Shown piece after piece: positions 1 through 8,245 of a stretch of 64,000 bases of DNA. Positions within the stretch are counted from its first letter, which is position 1. Every line of letters starts with the position of its first letter. Origin of the DNA: DAOTWA01 sp963702935 (GTDB lineage Bacteria > Chloroflexota > Anaerolineae > Anaerolineales > Anaerolineaceae); NCBI GenBank assembly GCA_963702935.1, contig OY969772.1:1674001-1738000 (forward strand), written 5' to 3'. The notes below the pieces were generated by a model that was given only the letters and a program-made list of their open reading frames with translations, had not been told where the DNA came from and did not search any database. Both the position numbers and the translations under genes were made by a program.

Positions 1-1264
1 CCAATCCAGGTTGGCGTCGTTCTGAGGCCCGATCGCTCCGCCGGATTCCATCCAGGTCTTCAGCGATTCACCCATGGTGAAGTACTGGATGACCGCGCGC
101 ACTTCCGGCCGGTCGTTGAACATGGCATAGATATCGCCGGCGACCTCGAAGGGCTTGCCGTACTGAGGATCGATGGTGGGCAGATAGAAGAAGTCGTAGT
201 CCACACCGGCCACCAGGTCGGTCGGGAAGAAGCTGGTGACGAAGTTGCCTTGCTTGTGCAGCCAGCACTTGGGCGGGTTGTCGAACATGGGCTTGGGGGC
301 GTCCCCAAAGGCGGTGGTGGCGATGGCGCTGCGTCCGCCGTATACGTACTTATCGTTGAACCAGATCTTGGTCATGTAGTCGATGGCGTTGCGCACTTCG
401 GGGGAGTCGAATTTCAGCTCGCCCTTTACCCACTTGTCGTAGTTCTCGGGGGTAGTGGTGCGCAGCATCAGGGCCTCGATCCAGTCGGTGGCGGTCCAGC
501 CCGTGGCGGCGCCGGATTCGATCCCGATGCACCAGGGGGTGTCGCCGTCATTGGCGATCTGTTCGGTGAGGGCCATCATCTCGTCCCAGGTAGTGGGGAC
601 TTTGTAGCCGGCAGCGTCAAAGGCCTTCTTGGGGTACCACACCAGGTCCTTGCCGTTGGCGCGCGCCCAGATGCCGGCCGTGATCGGGCCGCTGGGGGCG
701 TCCATCTGGGCCATGTCCAGCCAGGACTGCTTGTAGTTCTGCTTCAGCCAATCGGCGTTGATGATCTTGCTCAGGTCGAGGACTTTGCCTTCCACGACGA
801 ACGAGTTCAGCAGGCCGGGCTGAGGGAAGTCGACGATATCGGGAGCGCTGCCGCCCTCGATGGAAATACGAATGGAAGCCTCGAATTCCTTAGAGCCGGT
901 GTAGTTGATCGTGATGCCGGTCTTGCTCTCGAAATCCTTGACCGAATTCGTCGAATTTCACTGCGTCCTGGTCGGTGAACGGGCCGGCCATGGTGACGGT
1001 GGTGCCCGTATACTTGCCGGTAAAGGCCGCGGCGAGCTCAGGGCCTACCTTCGAGTAGTCCGTGGTCGTGGTGGCCGGGGCAGTGGTGGGCTCGACCATA
1101 GCCGTTGTCGGGGCCGCGGTCGGTTGAACGGGTGCGGCGGTTGGCTGAGCCGGAGGGGTAGTCGGCACAACGGGAGCTGCAGTTGGCGTGGCCGCAGGCG
1201 CGCAGGCAGACAGGACCATTGCCAAGAGGAGCACGATACTCAAAATCGTAAACTGGCGTTTCAT
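1..1264 (-). CDS. Sugar ABC transporter substrate-binding lipoprotein (partial, frameshifted)
   Basis: Extracellular solute-binding protein of family 1, the ligand-capturing lipoprotein of a carbohydrate ABC importer. The gene runs off the left edge, so its C-terminus is missing. A lipoprotein signal ends at Cys21 (VLSAC), followed by an Ala/Pro/Thr-rich linker to about residue 65 and then a typical fold with VDFPQPG, TTWDEMMALTEQI and, near the edge, KTWMESGGAIGPQND. A Shine-Dalgarno AAGGAG lies 6 bases before the ATG. The frame breaks at 942-943, where one extra C makes the upstream frame stop at once while the next frame carries the rest of the family sequence (KDFESKTGITINY). This is likely a sequencing error or a recent mutation. 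It lies 118 bases downstream of a LacI-type gene on the same strand, which probably controls it. The substrate cannot be told from sequence. Confidence 0.85.
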
Positions 1265-1382
1265 CTGTTTCTCCTTCGAAGTCTAATCTCGGTTAATAAG
1301 GTGGAACTGCCATTGACTGAACGTATCCTAGAGTTGTTTTACCACCTCCCTTCATGAGCTAGAATTTTTGGAAAGATCGAGG

Positions 1383-2384
1383 CTAGGCAGTCTCCCGTTC
1401 CACGATCGTCAAGGGAAGCTGCACGTGCTGGATCGGCCGGCTGCGGTCCGCCAGGCGCGACAATAATAGCTCCGTGGCCACCCGGCCGGACTCGTCCAGG
1501 TGCTGAGAGATCGAGGTCAATCCGACGTAATCGGCCAGGTCCAGGTCGTCGAACCCCATAATGGCGACGTCTTGCGGGACGCGCATCCCCAGTTCTCTGG
1601 CGGCTTTGATCAGCCCAACCGCCTGCAAGTCGGTGGCGGCAAAGATGGCCGTAGGAGGGTCGGGCTGCTTGAGGAATTCCAGGGCCTTATTGTGGGTAGC
1701 TTCCAGGTCGTAAGCCACCAAAAGCGTATATCGATCCGGCAGGGGGATGTGCGCCTCGGTCAGCGCCTGGCGGAAGCCGGACAGGCGCAGCGTGATCGGG
1801 TGGATGCCGAATTCCGGCACGGTCGTGTCGCCGGCAAATCCCAGGCGGGTGTGGCCCTTGGAGAGCAGGTATTTCCCGGCCAACCTTCCGCCGCCCACGT
1901 CGTCGATCTCCACGCTGCTCAGGATGGAGTGCGGATACTCGACCAGCACCGTTTCCAGGCCCACGTCCACCAGCCTTTCGGCGTGGGGATTGTCGAACTG
2001 GAGCGAGAGGATGATCAGGCCGTCCAGGTAAGAGGTGAGCAAGAACGTGTCCAGGTAACTGTTGAACTTTTGAGAGGAATCGACCGTGTAGATGACCAGC
2101 TCGTAGGGGGTATCCTTGAGCACGGAGGCCACCCCCCGCAGGCGCTGGACGAAAGAGGGCGCGGTGAAGAAGGGTGTGATCACCCCGATGCGGCGGTTGG
2201 CCTTGAGGGCGCGCGCCCGGGCGTCGGCCTTGGGGATAAAGCCCAGCTTTTCAATAGCGGCCAGAACGGCCAGGCGAGTATTGTCATTCACCTTATCGGG
2301 GGCATTCAGCACTCTGGAGACAGTCGAGATGCTGACCCCGGCCGTTGCGGCAACGTCATAGATCGTGGGGGTTGGTTTAGCCAT
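1383..2384 (-). CDS. LacI-family transcriptional regulator
   Basis: A 333-residue DNA-binding repressor of the LacI/GalR family, full length for the family. The N-terminal helix-turn-helix is at about residues 7-26 (TIYDVAATAGVSISTVSRVLN region), followed by a hinge with LKANRR and a periplasmic-binding-like effector domain (ITPFF, DGLIILS, AIFAATDLQAVGLI, VAIMGFDD) to the C-terminus. It precedes, on the same strand, the sugar-binding lipoprotein at 1-1264, the usual arrangement for a local sugar-uptake regulator. A 12-bp perfect palindrome 20 bases upstream of its start (2404-2415) is a candidate autoregulatory operator. The effector sugar is unknown. Confidence 0.93.
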   Translation of the reverse strand: MAKPTPTIYDVAATAGVSISTVSRVLNAPDKVNDNTRLAVLAAIEKLGFIPKADARARALKANRRIGVITPFFTAPSFVQRLRGVASVLKDTPYELVIYTVDSSQKFNSYLDTFLLTSYLDGLIILSLQFDNPHAERLVDVGLETVLVEYPHSILSSVEIDDVGGGRLAGKYLLSKGHTRLGFAGDTTVPEFGIHPITLRLSGFRQALTEAHIPLPDRYTLLVAYDLEATHNKALEFLKQPDPPTAIFAATDLQAVGLIKAARELGMRVPQDVAIMGFDDLDLADYVGLTSISQHLDESGRVATELLLSRLADRSRPIQHVQLPLTIVERETA

Positions 2385-2403
2385 TTGTCAAAGTATAAAA
2401 ATA

Positions 2404-2415
2404 CTTTCATGAAAG
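2404..2415. promoter_or_regulatory. Candidate LacI-type operator (palindrome)
   Basis: CTTTCATGAAAG is a perfect 12-bp palindrome about 20 bases upstream of the LacI-type gene, in an AT-rich stretch that would hold its promoter. A partial match (TTCATGAG, 1351-1358) lies in the gap before the sugar-binding gene. Assignment as the operator is inferred from symmetry and position only. Confidence 0.4.
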
Positions 2416-2614
2416 CACTTCTATTTGTTTATACAACATCTCCGAATTAAAGTCAATGGGGTTAATGAAATTTTAAGATTAGAGTTTTTGCGGGGCGTTC
2501 TATATTTAAATCCGGGTTCATGGGCTATAATAAGCCCGACCTGAAAAAAGCTACTCTCTCAATTACAGGCGTCGAACCCTATTTCCTTCCCCGGGTACTC
2601 ACCTCTAAACAGAT

Positions 2615-4591
2615 ATGCGCCACAACCTTATCAAAACGCTGATCGGCCTGGTCGCAATCGAGGGATTGCTGGCCGTGGTCTGGCTCCTGGCCCTGCCCTC
2701 CGAGCCCGGCAGCGCATTCTTCCTGGGGCAATCCAGGCCGCACCTGGCCCTGATCGGTGCAACCCTGCTGGCGACGGCCGTCCTCGCCTGGGCCGCTTTC
2801 AAGGCGTTCGCCGCTCCTGCCTGGCTGGAGCGCGCCTTGTCCAGGCTGGACGGCATCCTGCTGGAGCGCGGCCTGCTCGTTCCCGGCGTGCTCTTCCTGG
2901 CGCTCAGCGCCCTGGCCGGCCTGGCCTGCTTCCTGATTCTCGTCGGCATGACCCCCGCCTATTATGCGGCTCTCGACCAGTTGTTCGGGTCGAGGTTTTC
3001 CACGATATACAGCGTCGCCACGCGCGCCATCCCCTTTTGGGCCTGGGCGCTGGCCGCCGTTTTCCAGGGGCTGGCCGCCCTTCTGGTTTACTATTTCGAA
3101 GCGCTGAAAGAGAAAAAACGCTGGTCCGTCTCGGTGATCTTGGAAACCCTGTTGGCCTGGCTGGTCTCTGCCGCGGTCTTGCTGCATTGGACGGTGCTCG
3201 TCAGCGTGTCCCGGCTGCTGCGCAATATCCCCGGCTGGTACTGGAAGCCGAACGCCAAAGCCTTCACCCCGCGCGACGCGCTCTTCATCGCCTTGTTCGC
3301 GGCGCTGATGGGTGCGGCCTATTGGGTCAGCCGCCGGCCGCAGCACGTCTGGCGTAACCTGATCCTCCTGTTCTTCCTGGGGTTTGCCGTGCAGGCCGGC
3401 ATGGGCGTGGTGGAAGGCCAGGGCATCGAGTCGCTCCGTCAGAAATTCTTCTCCTCTTATCACAACGCTTATGCCTTGTTCGCCAGCAACCGGGACGACA
3501 GCATCGGCGTGACCATCAGCCGTTACGAAGAGATCTACGGGAAGCTCATGTTCCCGGGCACCAAGCCGCCCGGGGTCATGGTGACCTACATCGCGCTCGA
3601 GCGCACCCTGAACCACTTCGATCCGCAGCCCAATAACGACGCGCGCTATGCCCGGCTCACCCGTTTCATCGCCTGGACTTTCCCGTTCGTTTCCATGCTG
3701 GCCGTCTTCCTGATCTTCTTCGCCATGCGCAAGAGCATCGCCCCCGGCCAGGACCCGGGGCGGCTTACCTGGCCGCCTTCCTGTATCTCCTGGCGCCCAA
3801 CATCGTGCTGCTCACCCTCTTCCTGGATCAGGCCGTCTATCCGGCTCTATTCCTGGGCGGAGCCTTGCTGGTGGCCTTCGCGCTCCACAGGCGATCTTTG
3901 TGGGTGGCTTTCCTGACCGGCTGTGTCCTCTACCTGGAAATATTCCTGACCTTTTCGATGCTGCCCCTGCTCGGATTTGTGCTCATCTACGCCGCCGCCG
4001 TCTTCTGGAAGGCGCCCGGCTGGAAGGCCTTCTTCAGCGCCGCTCTGCACCTGGCCGCTATGGGCCTGGGGCTGGTTGGCCTGTACTTCTTGTTCCGCCT
4101 GGCGCTGAATTACGACTTCTTCTCGCGTTACCAGTACGCCTCCGATCTCACCTTCCAGATCAACTACACCCTGCGCAGCGGCCTGGCCGTGCCGCAAGGC
4201 TCCATTCCGCTGCTGGAGCGGGCCAATTTGATCCTGTCCGCCATGGGGCTGAACAACCTCGAATTTGCCACCGCGGTGGGGTTGCCCTTTTTCGTCCTGT
4301 TCCTGCTGAGAGGAGTTCAAGACCCTGCTGGCGGTGCTGCGCCGCACGGCTACCCGCGGCGAAGCCATCCAGGCGGCCCTGTTCGGCACGTTCATCGCCC
4401 TCAACCTGTACGGGCTGAACCGGGGCGAATCGGCGCGCCTGTGGATGTTCTGGGTGCCGGTGGTGGTGATCCTGGCGGCCATCGAGATCGCTCCCTTGCT
4501 GAAACGCAGGCCGTGGTTATTCTATTTGCTCATCGCTGCCCAGTTCATGACCCTGGTGCTGACCTATAAATTCCAGGATTTGAAGATGTAA
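2615..4591 (+). CDS. Polytopic membrane protein, possible GT-C glycosyltransferase (two frameshifts)
   Basis: A long, strongly hydrophobic protein (about 655 residues if repaired) with many transmembrane segments and few recognisable motifs. The segment PGTKPPGVMVTYI at about residues 311-323 resembles the KPP loop of GT39/ArnT-like GT-C enzymes, so a lipid-linked sugar transferase is possible but weakly supported. The coding frame changes twice: one base is missing near 3753-3760 (CCCGGGG run) and one extra G is present at 4312-4313. Sequence on both sides stays membrane-protein-like (LAPNIVLLTLFLDQAVYPALF, then KTLLAVLRRT and ALNLYGLNRGESARLWMFW), so one gene is intended. A TATAAT box lies at 2526-2531 and no good Shine-Dalgarno is seen. 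The function remains unknown. Confidence 0.6.
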
Positions 4592-4694
4592 AAGCCCGCT
4601 GGGGCGAGCCGATCGCTTGCTCTATCAGAGCAAAACGAGCGGCAGGAACCGCGTTGCCGTCGGGGAATAAGGCATCGGGAAGGGATGGCAGGCT

Positions 4695-5228
4695 ATGCTG
4701 GCTGAAATCGACACCCAGCGGCTAAAGCTGCTGGCGCTGGAAGACAAACAGCTCCGCCTCTACCTCGAAGCTCCGCAGGAGCTCGAGACGGAGCTGGGCT
4801 TTCCGCTCTCGCGCGTCCTGTTGAGCGACCGCGTGCGCCGCGCCATCGAGATCAAGCTGGCCAACATGGCGCTCAGCGCCGTGGCGCAGCACCCCTGGTA
4901 CACCTACTGGTTGATCGTGGTCAAATCGCCCCCCTTTGGGGCCGGGCTGGCCGGCTTCAAGGGCGCGCCGGACGTGCAGGGGGAAGTGGAGATCGGCTAT
5001 GGCGTCGATGCGGGTTACCAGAACAAGGGTTACATGAGTGAAGCCGCCCGCGCCCTGGTGGCCTGGGCCTTCCGCACGGGGAATTGCCGGGCGGTGACCG
5101 CCGAAACGGCCATAGACAACTTCGCCTCGCAGCGCGTGCTGGAGAAGCTGGGCATGTCCGTGGTCGCCCGCACGCGAGAAGCCGTCTTCTGGCGCATCGG
5201 CCAGGGGGAATTCCGCGAGGAGCCTTGA
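4695..5228 (+). CDS. GNAT-family N-acetyltransferase
   Basis: A 177-residue acetyltransferase of the RimJ/RimL-like GNAT group, of normal length. The N-terminal strand DTQRLKLLAL opens the fold. The acetyl-CoA pyrophosphate loop is at about residues 110-118 (GYQNKGYMSEAARALVAWAF region), and the C-terminal signature NFASQRVLEKLGM at about 141-153 is typical. The acceptor could be a protein N-terminus, an antibiotic or another amine and cannot be deduced. It stands alone between two membrane-protein genes, with the next gene convergent 8 bases away. Confidence 0.85.
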   Translation: MLAEIDTQRLKLLALEDKQLRLYLEAPQELETELGFPLSRVLLSDRVRRAIEIKLANMALSAVAQHPWYTYWLIVVKSPPFGAGLAGFKGAPDVQGEVEIGYGVDAGYQNKGYMSEAARALVAWAFRTGNCRAVTAETAIDNFASQRVLEKLGMSVVARTREAVFWRIGQGEFREEP

Positions 5229-5236
5229 ACGGGTGG

Positions 5237-6410
5237 TCAGGCCACCCATCTCCCCGTCGCGAACCAACCGGTCAGGCCCATCGAGATCGCCCAGCTAAGC
5301 CCCCAAAGCGCCCATTTATAGCCTGGCCGGCGCTCGAGGAGCATGCCCATGACGATGAACCCGGGAAAGAGCACCAGCACGTAACGCGATACAGAATATA
5401 AACCCAGGGTAAAGGGGCCGTGCGATACGGACAGGAAAAGCAGGCCCACGGCCAAATACAACCATAAGCCGGGGTTCTTGAGCAGCTTAAAACCGGGCAA
5501 CAGGCAGGCAACGAATAATAAGAAGGCCAGAATATCCTGAAGGCTCCCCATGCGTACGAACCAGTTGTGCTGAAACCCCCCATATCCCCCCAGCGCCACC
5601 CGCAGGCTATCCACTAACGGCAGCCCCGGCCAGGTGATGGAACGTTTCATGTAATTTTGCTGAGTCAAGATGAAGGCAAAGGGGGAGCCTTTCGCCAGCC
5701 AGAGGTAGGCTCCGTAAAACCACAGCCCGGCAGCGCAGCCGAAGGAGACCAGGACGGCCTCCGTCCGCGCCCGGCGCGCTTTGCCCAATAGGATACTCGC
5801 CACGGGAATTACGGCGAGGAGAATGCCGGAAATCCTGGTCAAAGACGCGCAGCAGATGGCCAGGCTGGCCAGAAAGTACCTCTCCCGAGCCGAAAACCAA
5901 TAAACCAGGATTGAGAATAGCAAGAACAGAACTCTCCGGATAGATCGCGGAGAAGAAAAGGGACGTGGGGAAAACGCTCAGGGTGATTACCGAATTCCAG
6001 GCAATCGCATCCCCGTATTCCCGCCGCGTTTGAATCCAGAGTAAGAATGCCGCCAGGACAAAGGCAATATTGGAGGTCAGAAAACCCGCCCATCCCATCA
6101 GGGGGTTCAGGCTTAAAGCCAGCCAGCGGGTGAGGAGCGGGTACACCGGGAAGAAATTAACATCGACGCCGTTGAGCACATCCCCGGAATGCGCGATTTC
6201 CAGGTAGTACCCCGAGTCCCAGCGGCTCCAGACGCCGGGCAGCGTGGTTGGGCGCAGCCCGGCTGAGCTGGCAGCCGCCACTCCCCCCCTGGGCGGAAAG
6301 CTGTTAGCCGCTACCAGAGCCGGGAGGTTAAGGATTGCCCGGCTAAAAAGCAGGAAAAGCAGAACGCTCCATAGAGCGTGTTTATCTTTAAAAGCAATCA
6401 GCTTGACCAT
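5237..6410 (-). CDS. PIG-V-like mannosyltransferase family membrane protein (frameshifted)
   Basis: An integral membrane protein of about 390 residues resembling the PIG-V/mannosyltransferase-2 group of GT-C enzymes. Landmarks are WSRWDSGYYLEIA (about residues 61-73), FFPVYPLLTRW (about 86-96), SAIYPESS (about 153-160) and SLTRISGILL, which fits the family's conserved loops around a dolichol-like-phosphate sugar donor site. One extra base at about 5923-5926 shifts the frame just after IYPESSV; the other frame continues with LFSILVYWFSARER. The start at 6410 gives a first hydrophobic segment directly (HALWSVLLFLLFSRAIL). The role is inferred to be transfer of a sugar from a polyprenyl carrier on the outer face of the membrane. 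Confidence 0.6.
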
Positions 6411-6602
6411 GCAGCTCCCTTTTCAGACCCTACCCCCCCGCTCTTTAGAGAAGATGCATGGATATTTCAGTGGGTGAAACTTCTATTTCAACAGTGCCAG
6501 GAGTTAGATCCAACCCTTTCCTAACTTAACTCATTCTATCGAATTTGTGCTCCCTTGTCAATCGCGGATTTTCCTTTTTCCGGTGGAATTCCCATTTTCC
6601 CC

Positions 6603-6630
6603 TTGACAAATCTGTCAATCGGCCTATAAT
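6603..6630 (+). promoter_or_regulatory. Sigma-70-type promoter of the TetR operon
   Basis: TTGACA (6603-6608) and TATAAT (6625-6630) with a 16-base spacer, both consensus. The -35 is itself the left arm of an inverted repeat, TTGACA-AATC-TGTCAA (6603-6618), and the -10 overlaps the left edge of a 24-bp palindrome. Start codon of the regulator is at 6668. Confidence 0.85.
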
Positions 6631-6649
6631 TTGAACATGTTCAAATTAT
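6626..6649. promoter_or_regulatory. 24-bp perfect palindrome, candidate TetR operator
   Basis: A perfect 24-bp palindrome centred on TTTGAACATGTTCAAA that overlaps the -10 box and the start of transcription. A repressor bound here would block its own promoter, so autoregulation by the TetR protein encoded 19 bases downstream is very likely. GTTCAA is repeated once more at 6650-6655. Confidence 0.75.
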
Positions 6650-6667
6650 GTTCAACAAGGAGGGGCT

Positions 6668-7243
6668 ATGCAAGCCTCTGAGGCTGATCCCAAAGAACGC
6701 ATCCTGGAAGCCGCCGTGCGCCTCTTGCAGGAAGACCGCGACCCCGAGAAGATCACCATCCGCCAGATCGCCAAGCTGGCCGGCGTCGGCGTGGGGCTGC
6801 TCAACTATCACTACCAGACCAAGGAAAACCTGCTGACCGAGGCCTGGGGGCGCATCATGTTGAGCGAGGCCAACCGCTGGATCGGCGAGCAGCACAGCGA
6901 GGCCGGCGACCCGGTGGCGCGTCTGAAGACCCTTTTTCGGCAAACGGGAGCCGTCTCCCTGGCCCACCCCAGCCAGTCCAGAATCGGCCTGCTCCACGAG
7001 CTGCAATACGGGCGCATGGGCACGTCGCTGATGACCCTCCCCACCCTGCGCGAGATCTTTGGCAAGCAGAAAGACGATCTGGAGCTGCGTATGATCGCTT
7101 TCATGCTGCTCAGCGCGCTCCAGGCGGCCATGCTCCAGCCAGAAGCCTTCCAGGCCTACATGGGCCTGGAGCTTCAAGACCCCCGGCAATTGGATTCCCT
7201 GATCGATCTGCTCGTCGATCAGATCATTTTGAAAATAAAGTAA
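6668..7243 (+). CDS. TetR-family transcriptional regulator
   Basis: A 191-residue TetR-type repressor of normal length. The N-terminal helix-turn-helix spans about residues 9-53 (ERILEAAVRLLQE, ITIRQIAKLAGVGVGLLNYHYQTKENLL). The C-terminal half is an all-helical ligand and dimer domain without a recognisable ligand signature. Start chosen from the AAGGAGGGG Shine-Dalgarno 5 bases upstream. It is followed after 14 bases by a small membrane protein gene, so the pair forms an operon under the promoter and palindrome just upstream. The inducer is unknown. Confidence 0.93.
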   Translation: MQASEADPKERILEAAVRLLQEDRDPEKITIRQIAKLAGVGVGLLNYHYQTKENLLTEAWGRIMLSEANRWIGEQHSEAGDPVARLKTLFRQTGAVSLAHPSQSRIGLLHELQYGRMGTSLMTLPTLREIFGKQKDDLELRMIAFMLLSALQAAMLQPEAFQAYMGLELQDPRQLDSLIDLLVDQIILKIK

Positions 7244-7257
7244 GGCAAGGAGAAAAA

Positions 7258-7452
7258 ATGAAAACTGCATTGATCGTCATGAGTGTATTGGACGTGGTTA
7301 TGTTGCTGTCCACCCTGATCTGTGGCGCCTGGATCCGATCGACCCAGGGGCAGAACCCGGATCCCAGCAGCCTCAACTTCCACGCCGGCATCGCCGTCGC
7401 CAGCATCGTGATGGTGCTGGCCACCCTGGCGCTGGCCATCCTGCGCAAATAA
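7258..7452 (+). CDS. Small membrane protein, 64 aa
   Basis: An unrecognised 64-residue protein with two predicted transmembrane segments (about residues 4-24 and 42-62) and a short polar loop (RSTQGQNPDPSSLNFHAG) between them, ending LRK. AAGGAG precedes the ATG by 5 bases. It is co-transcribed with the TetR gene and may be its main target, for example a membrane-stress or efflux accessory protein, but no function can be assigned. Confidence 0.75.
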   Translation: MKTALIVMSVLDVVMLLSTLICGAWIRSTQGQNPDPSSLNFHAGIAVASIVMVLATLALAILRK

Positions 7453-7455
7453 GGA

Positions 7456-7520
7456 GCGGCGAAGCATTCGGAGATCAGGCCGCCTGGCGAGGACGGCGCG
7501 CCTTCCGAATGCTTCGCCGC
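7456..7520. repeat. 65-bp palindromic repeat (GGCGAAGCATTCGG family), copy 1
   Basis: Long inverted repeat with arms GCGGCGAAGCATTCGGA and TCCGAATGCTTCGCCGC around a GC-rich middle. It starts 4 bases after the stop of the small membrane protein and may end that transcript. A second copy lies at 7943-8013 in the opposite orientation. Bases after both copies are also alike (AAAATCCGCG then CGGCGG). Confidence 0.8.
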
Positions 7521-7642
7521 TGCGCTAAAATCCGCGTTTGTCGGCGGTTTCCCCTTTCCCTTCCACCCGCAAAGCCTCCCTATCACAGACCCTTTCTTCG
7601 GGGTTGAAGGTCCCCTCGCCACAGCCCACTTTCATTTCCCCC

Positions 7643-7671
7643 TTGCAAAATCAGAACGTTTGTGCTAATAT
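7643..7671 (+). promoter_or_regulatory. Orphan promoter with an SOS-box-like site
   Basis: TTGCAA (7643-7648), a 17-base spacer and TAATAT (7666-7671). The spacer carries AGAACGTTTGTGCT (7653-7666), one base away from a GAAC-N4-GTTC palindrome of the kind bound by Gram-positive-type LexA. No gene follows directly; the next gene downstream is the helicase, 575 bases away, with its own promoter. Confidence 0.4.
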
Positions 7672-7942
7672 ATGCTCGCCTTTCCCCGGGTGCGGAACCG
7701 GAAAACCCCTCCTGCCATTCGTTTTATTCGTTAAGGGATTCGTTCATCCCCCAGGGCTGCGTCCGCACTTTGACAACCGAATAGAGACCCCCGCATCTGG
7801 CGGTTAAAAAGAATTCGTTTTCAATTGTTTGCGTTTCCGGATCAATTCTCTCAAACCACGTTCTCCCTCCCCTCCCCGCCGGTAGGGGCGAAGCGGTCCT
7901 CGATGCCCGGCTGCCCGCGCGCCTGCCCTCCTCTCCCCCCCG

Positions 7943-8013
7943 GTAGGGGCGAAGCATACGGTAGACGCGCCGTCCCCGCCAGACGGCCTGGCCTCCGTAT
8001 GCTTCGCCCCTAC
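7943..8013. repeat. 71-bp palindromic repeat, copy 2 (inverted)
   Basis: Arms GTAGGGGCGAAGCATACGG and CCGTATGCTTCGCCCCTAC. Its reverse complement aligns along its whole length with the copy at 7456-7520. The stem pair changes together (ATTCGG/CCGAAT in copy 1, ATACGG/CCGTAT here), which supports a selected hairpin. Confidence 0.8.
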
Positions 8014-8050
8014 GCCGAAAATCCGCGGCATCGGCGGCTCTTTTCCACAA

Positions 8051-8079
8051 GCCTTTGCGTCTCTGCGCCTTGGCGTGAG
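8051..8079. repeat. CTTTGCG/CTCTGCG degenerate repeat
   Basis: GCCTTTGCGTCTCTGCG then CCTTGGCGTGAG. The same kind of text recurs at 21987-22066, 37371-37402, 42994-43083 and 43128-43153. Confidence 0.6.
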
Positions 8080-8197
8080 CTTCCCCTCCCCGCCGGCCTT
8101 CTCAGCGTTCCGGGCGCCCTTTGCGTCTGCCGCAGGCTCTCCGTTTTGACCACTCTCCATTCTCTCCTCTCGTTTTCACGGACGTCGCCCGGCGCGG

Positions 8198-8226
8198 TTG
8201 ACACACCCCCATCGAGACGGTACAAT
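8198..8226 (+). promoter_or_regulatory. Promoter of the helicase gene
   Basis: TTGACA (8198-8203), 17-base spacer, TACAAT (8221-8226), close to consensus, with the ATG at 8246. Confidence 0.8.
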
Positions 8227-8245
8227 CATCCTCCTAGGATGACTT

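Larger units (their letters stand above)
7521..8197. other. Gene-free repeat-rich region before the helicase gene
   Basis: No credible gene in about 680 bases. It holds an orphan promoter (7643-7671), a broken left half of the palindromic repeat (7881-7896), a full inverted copy (7943-8013) and a CTTTGCG/CTCTGCG repeat (8051-8079). Short open frames here have no ribosome site and odd composition. Confidence 0.7.
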
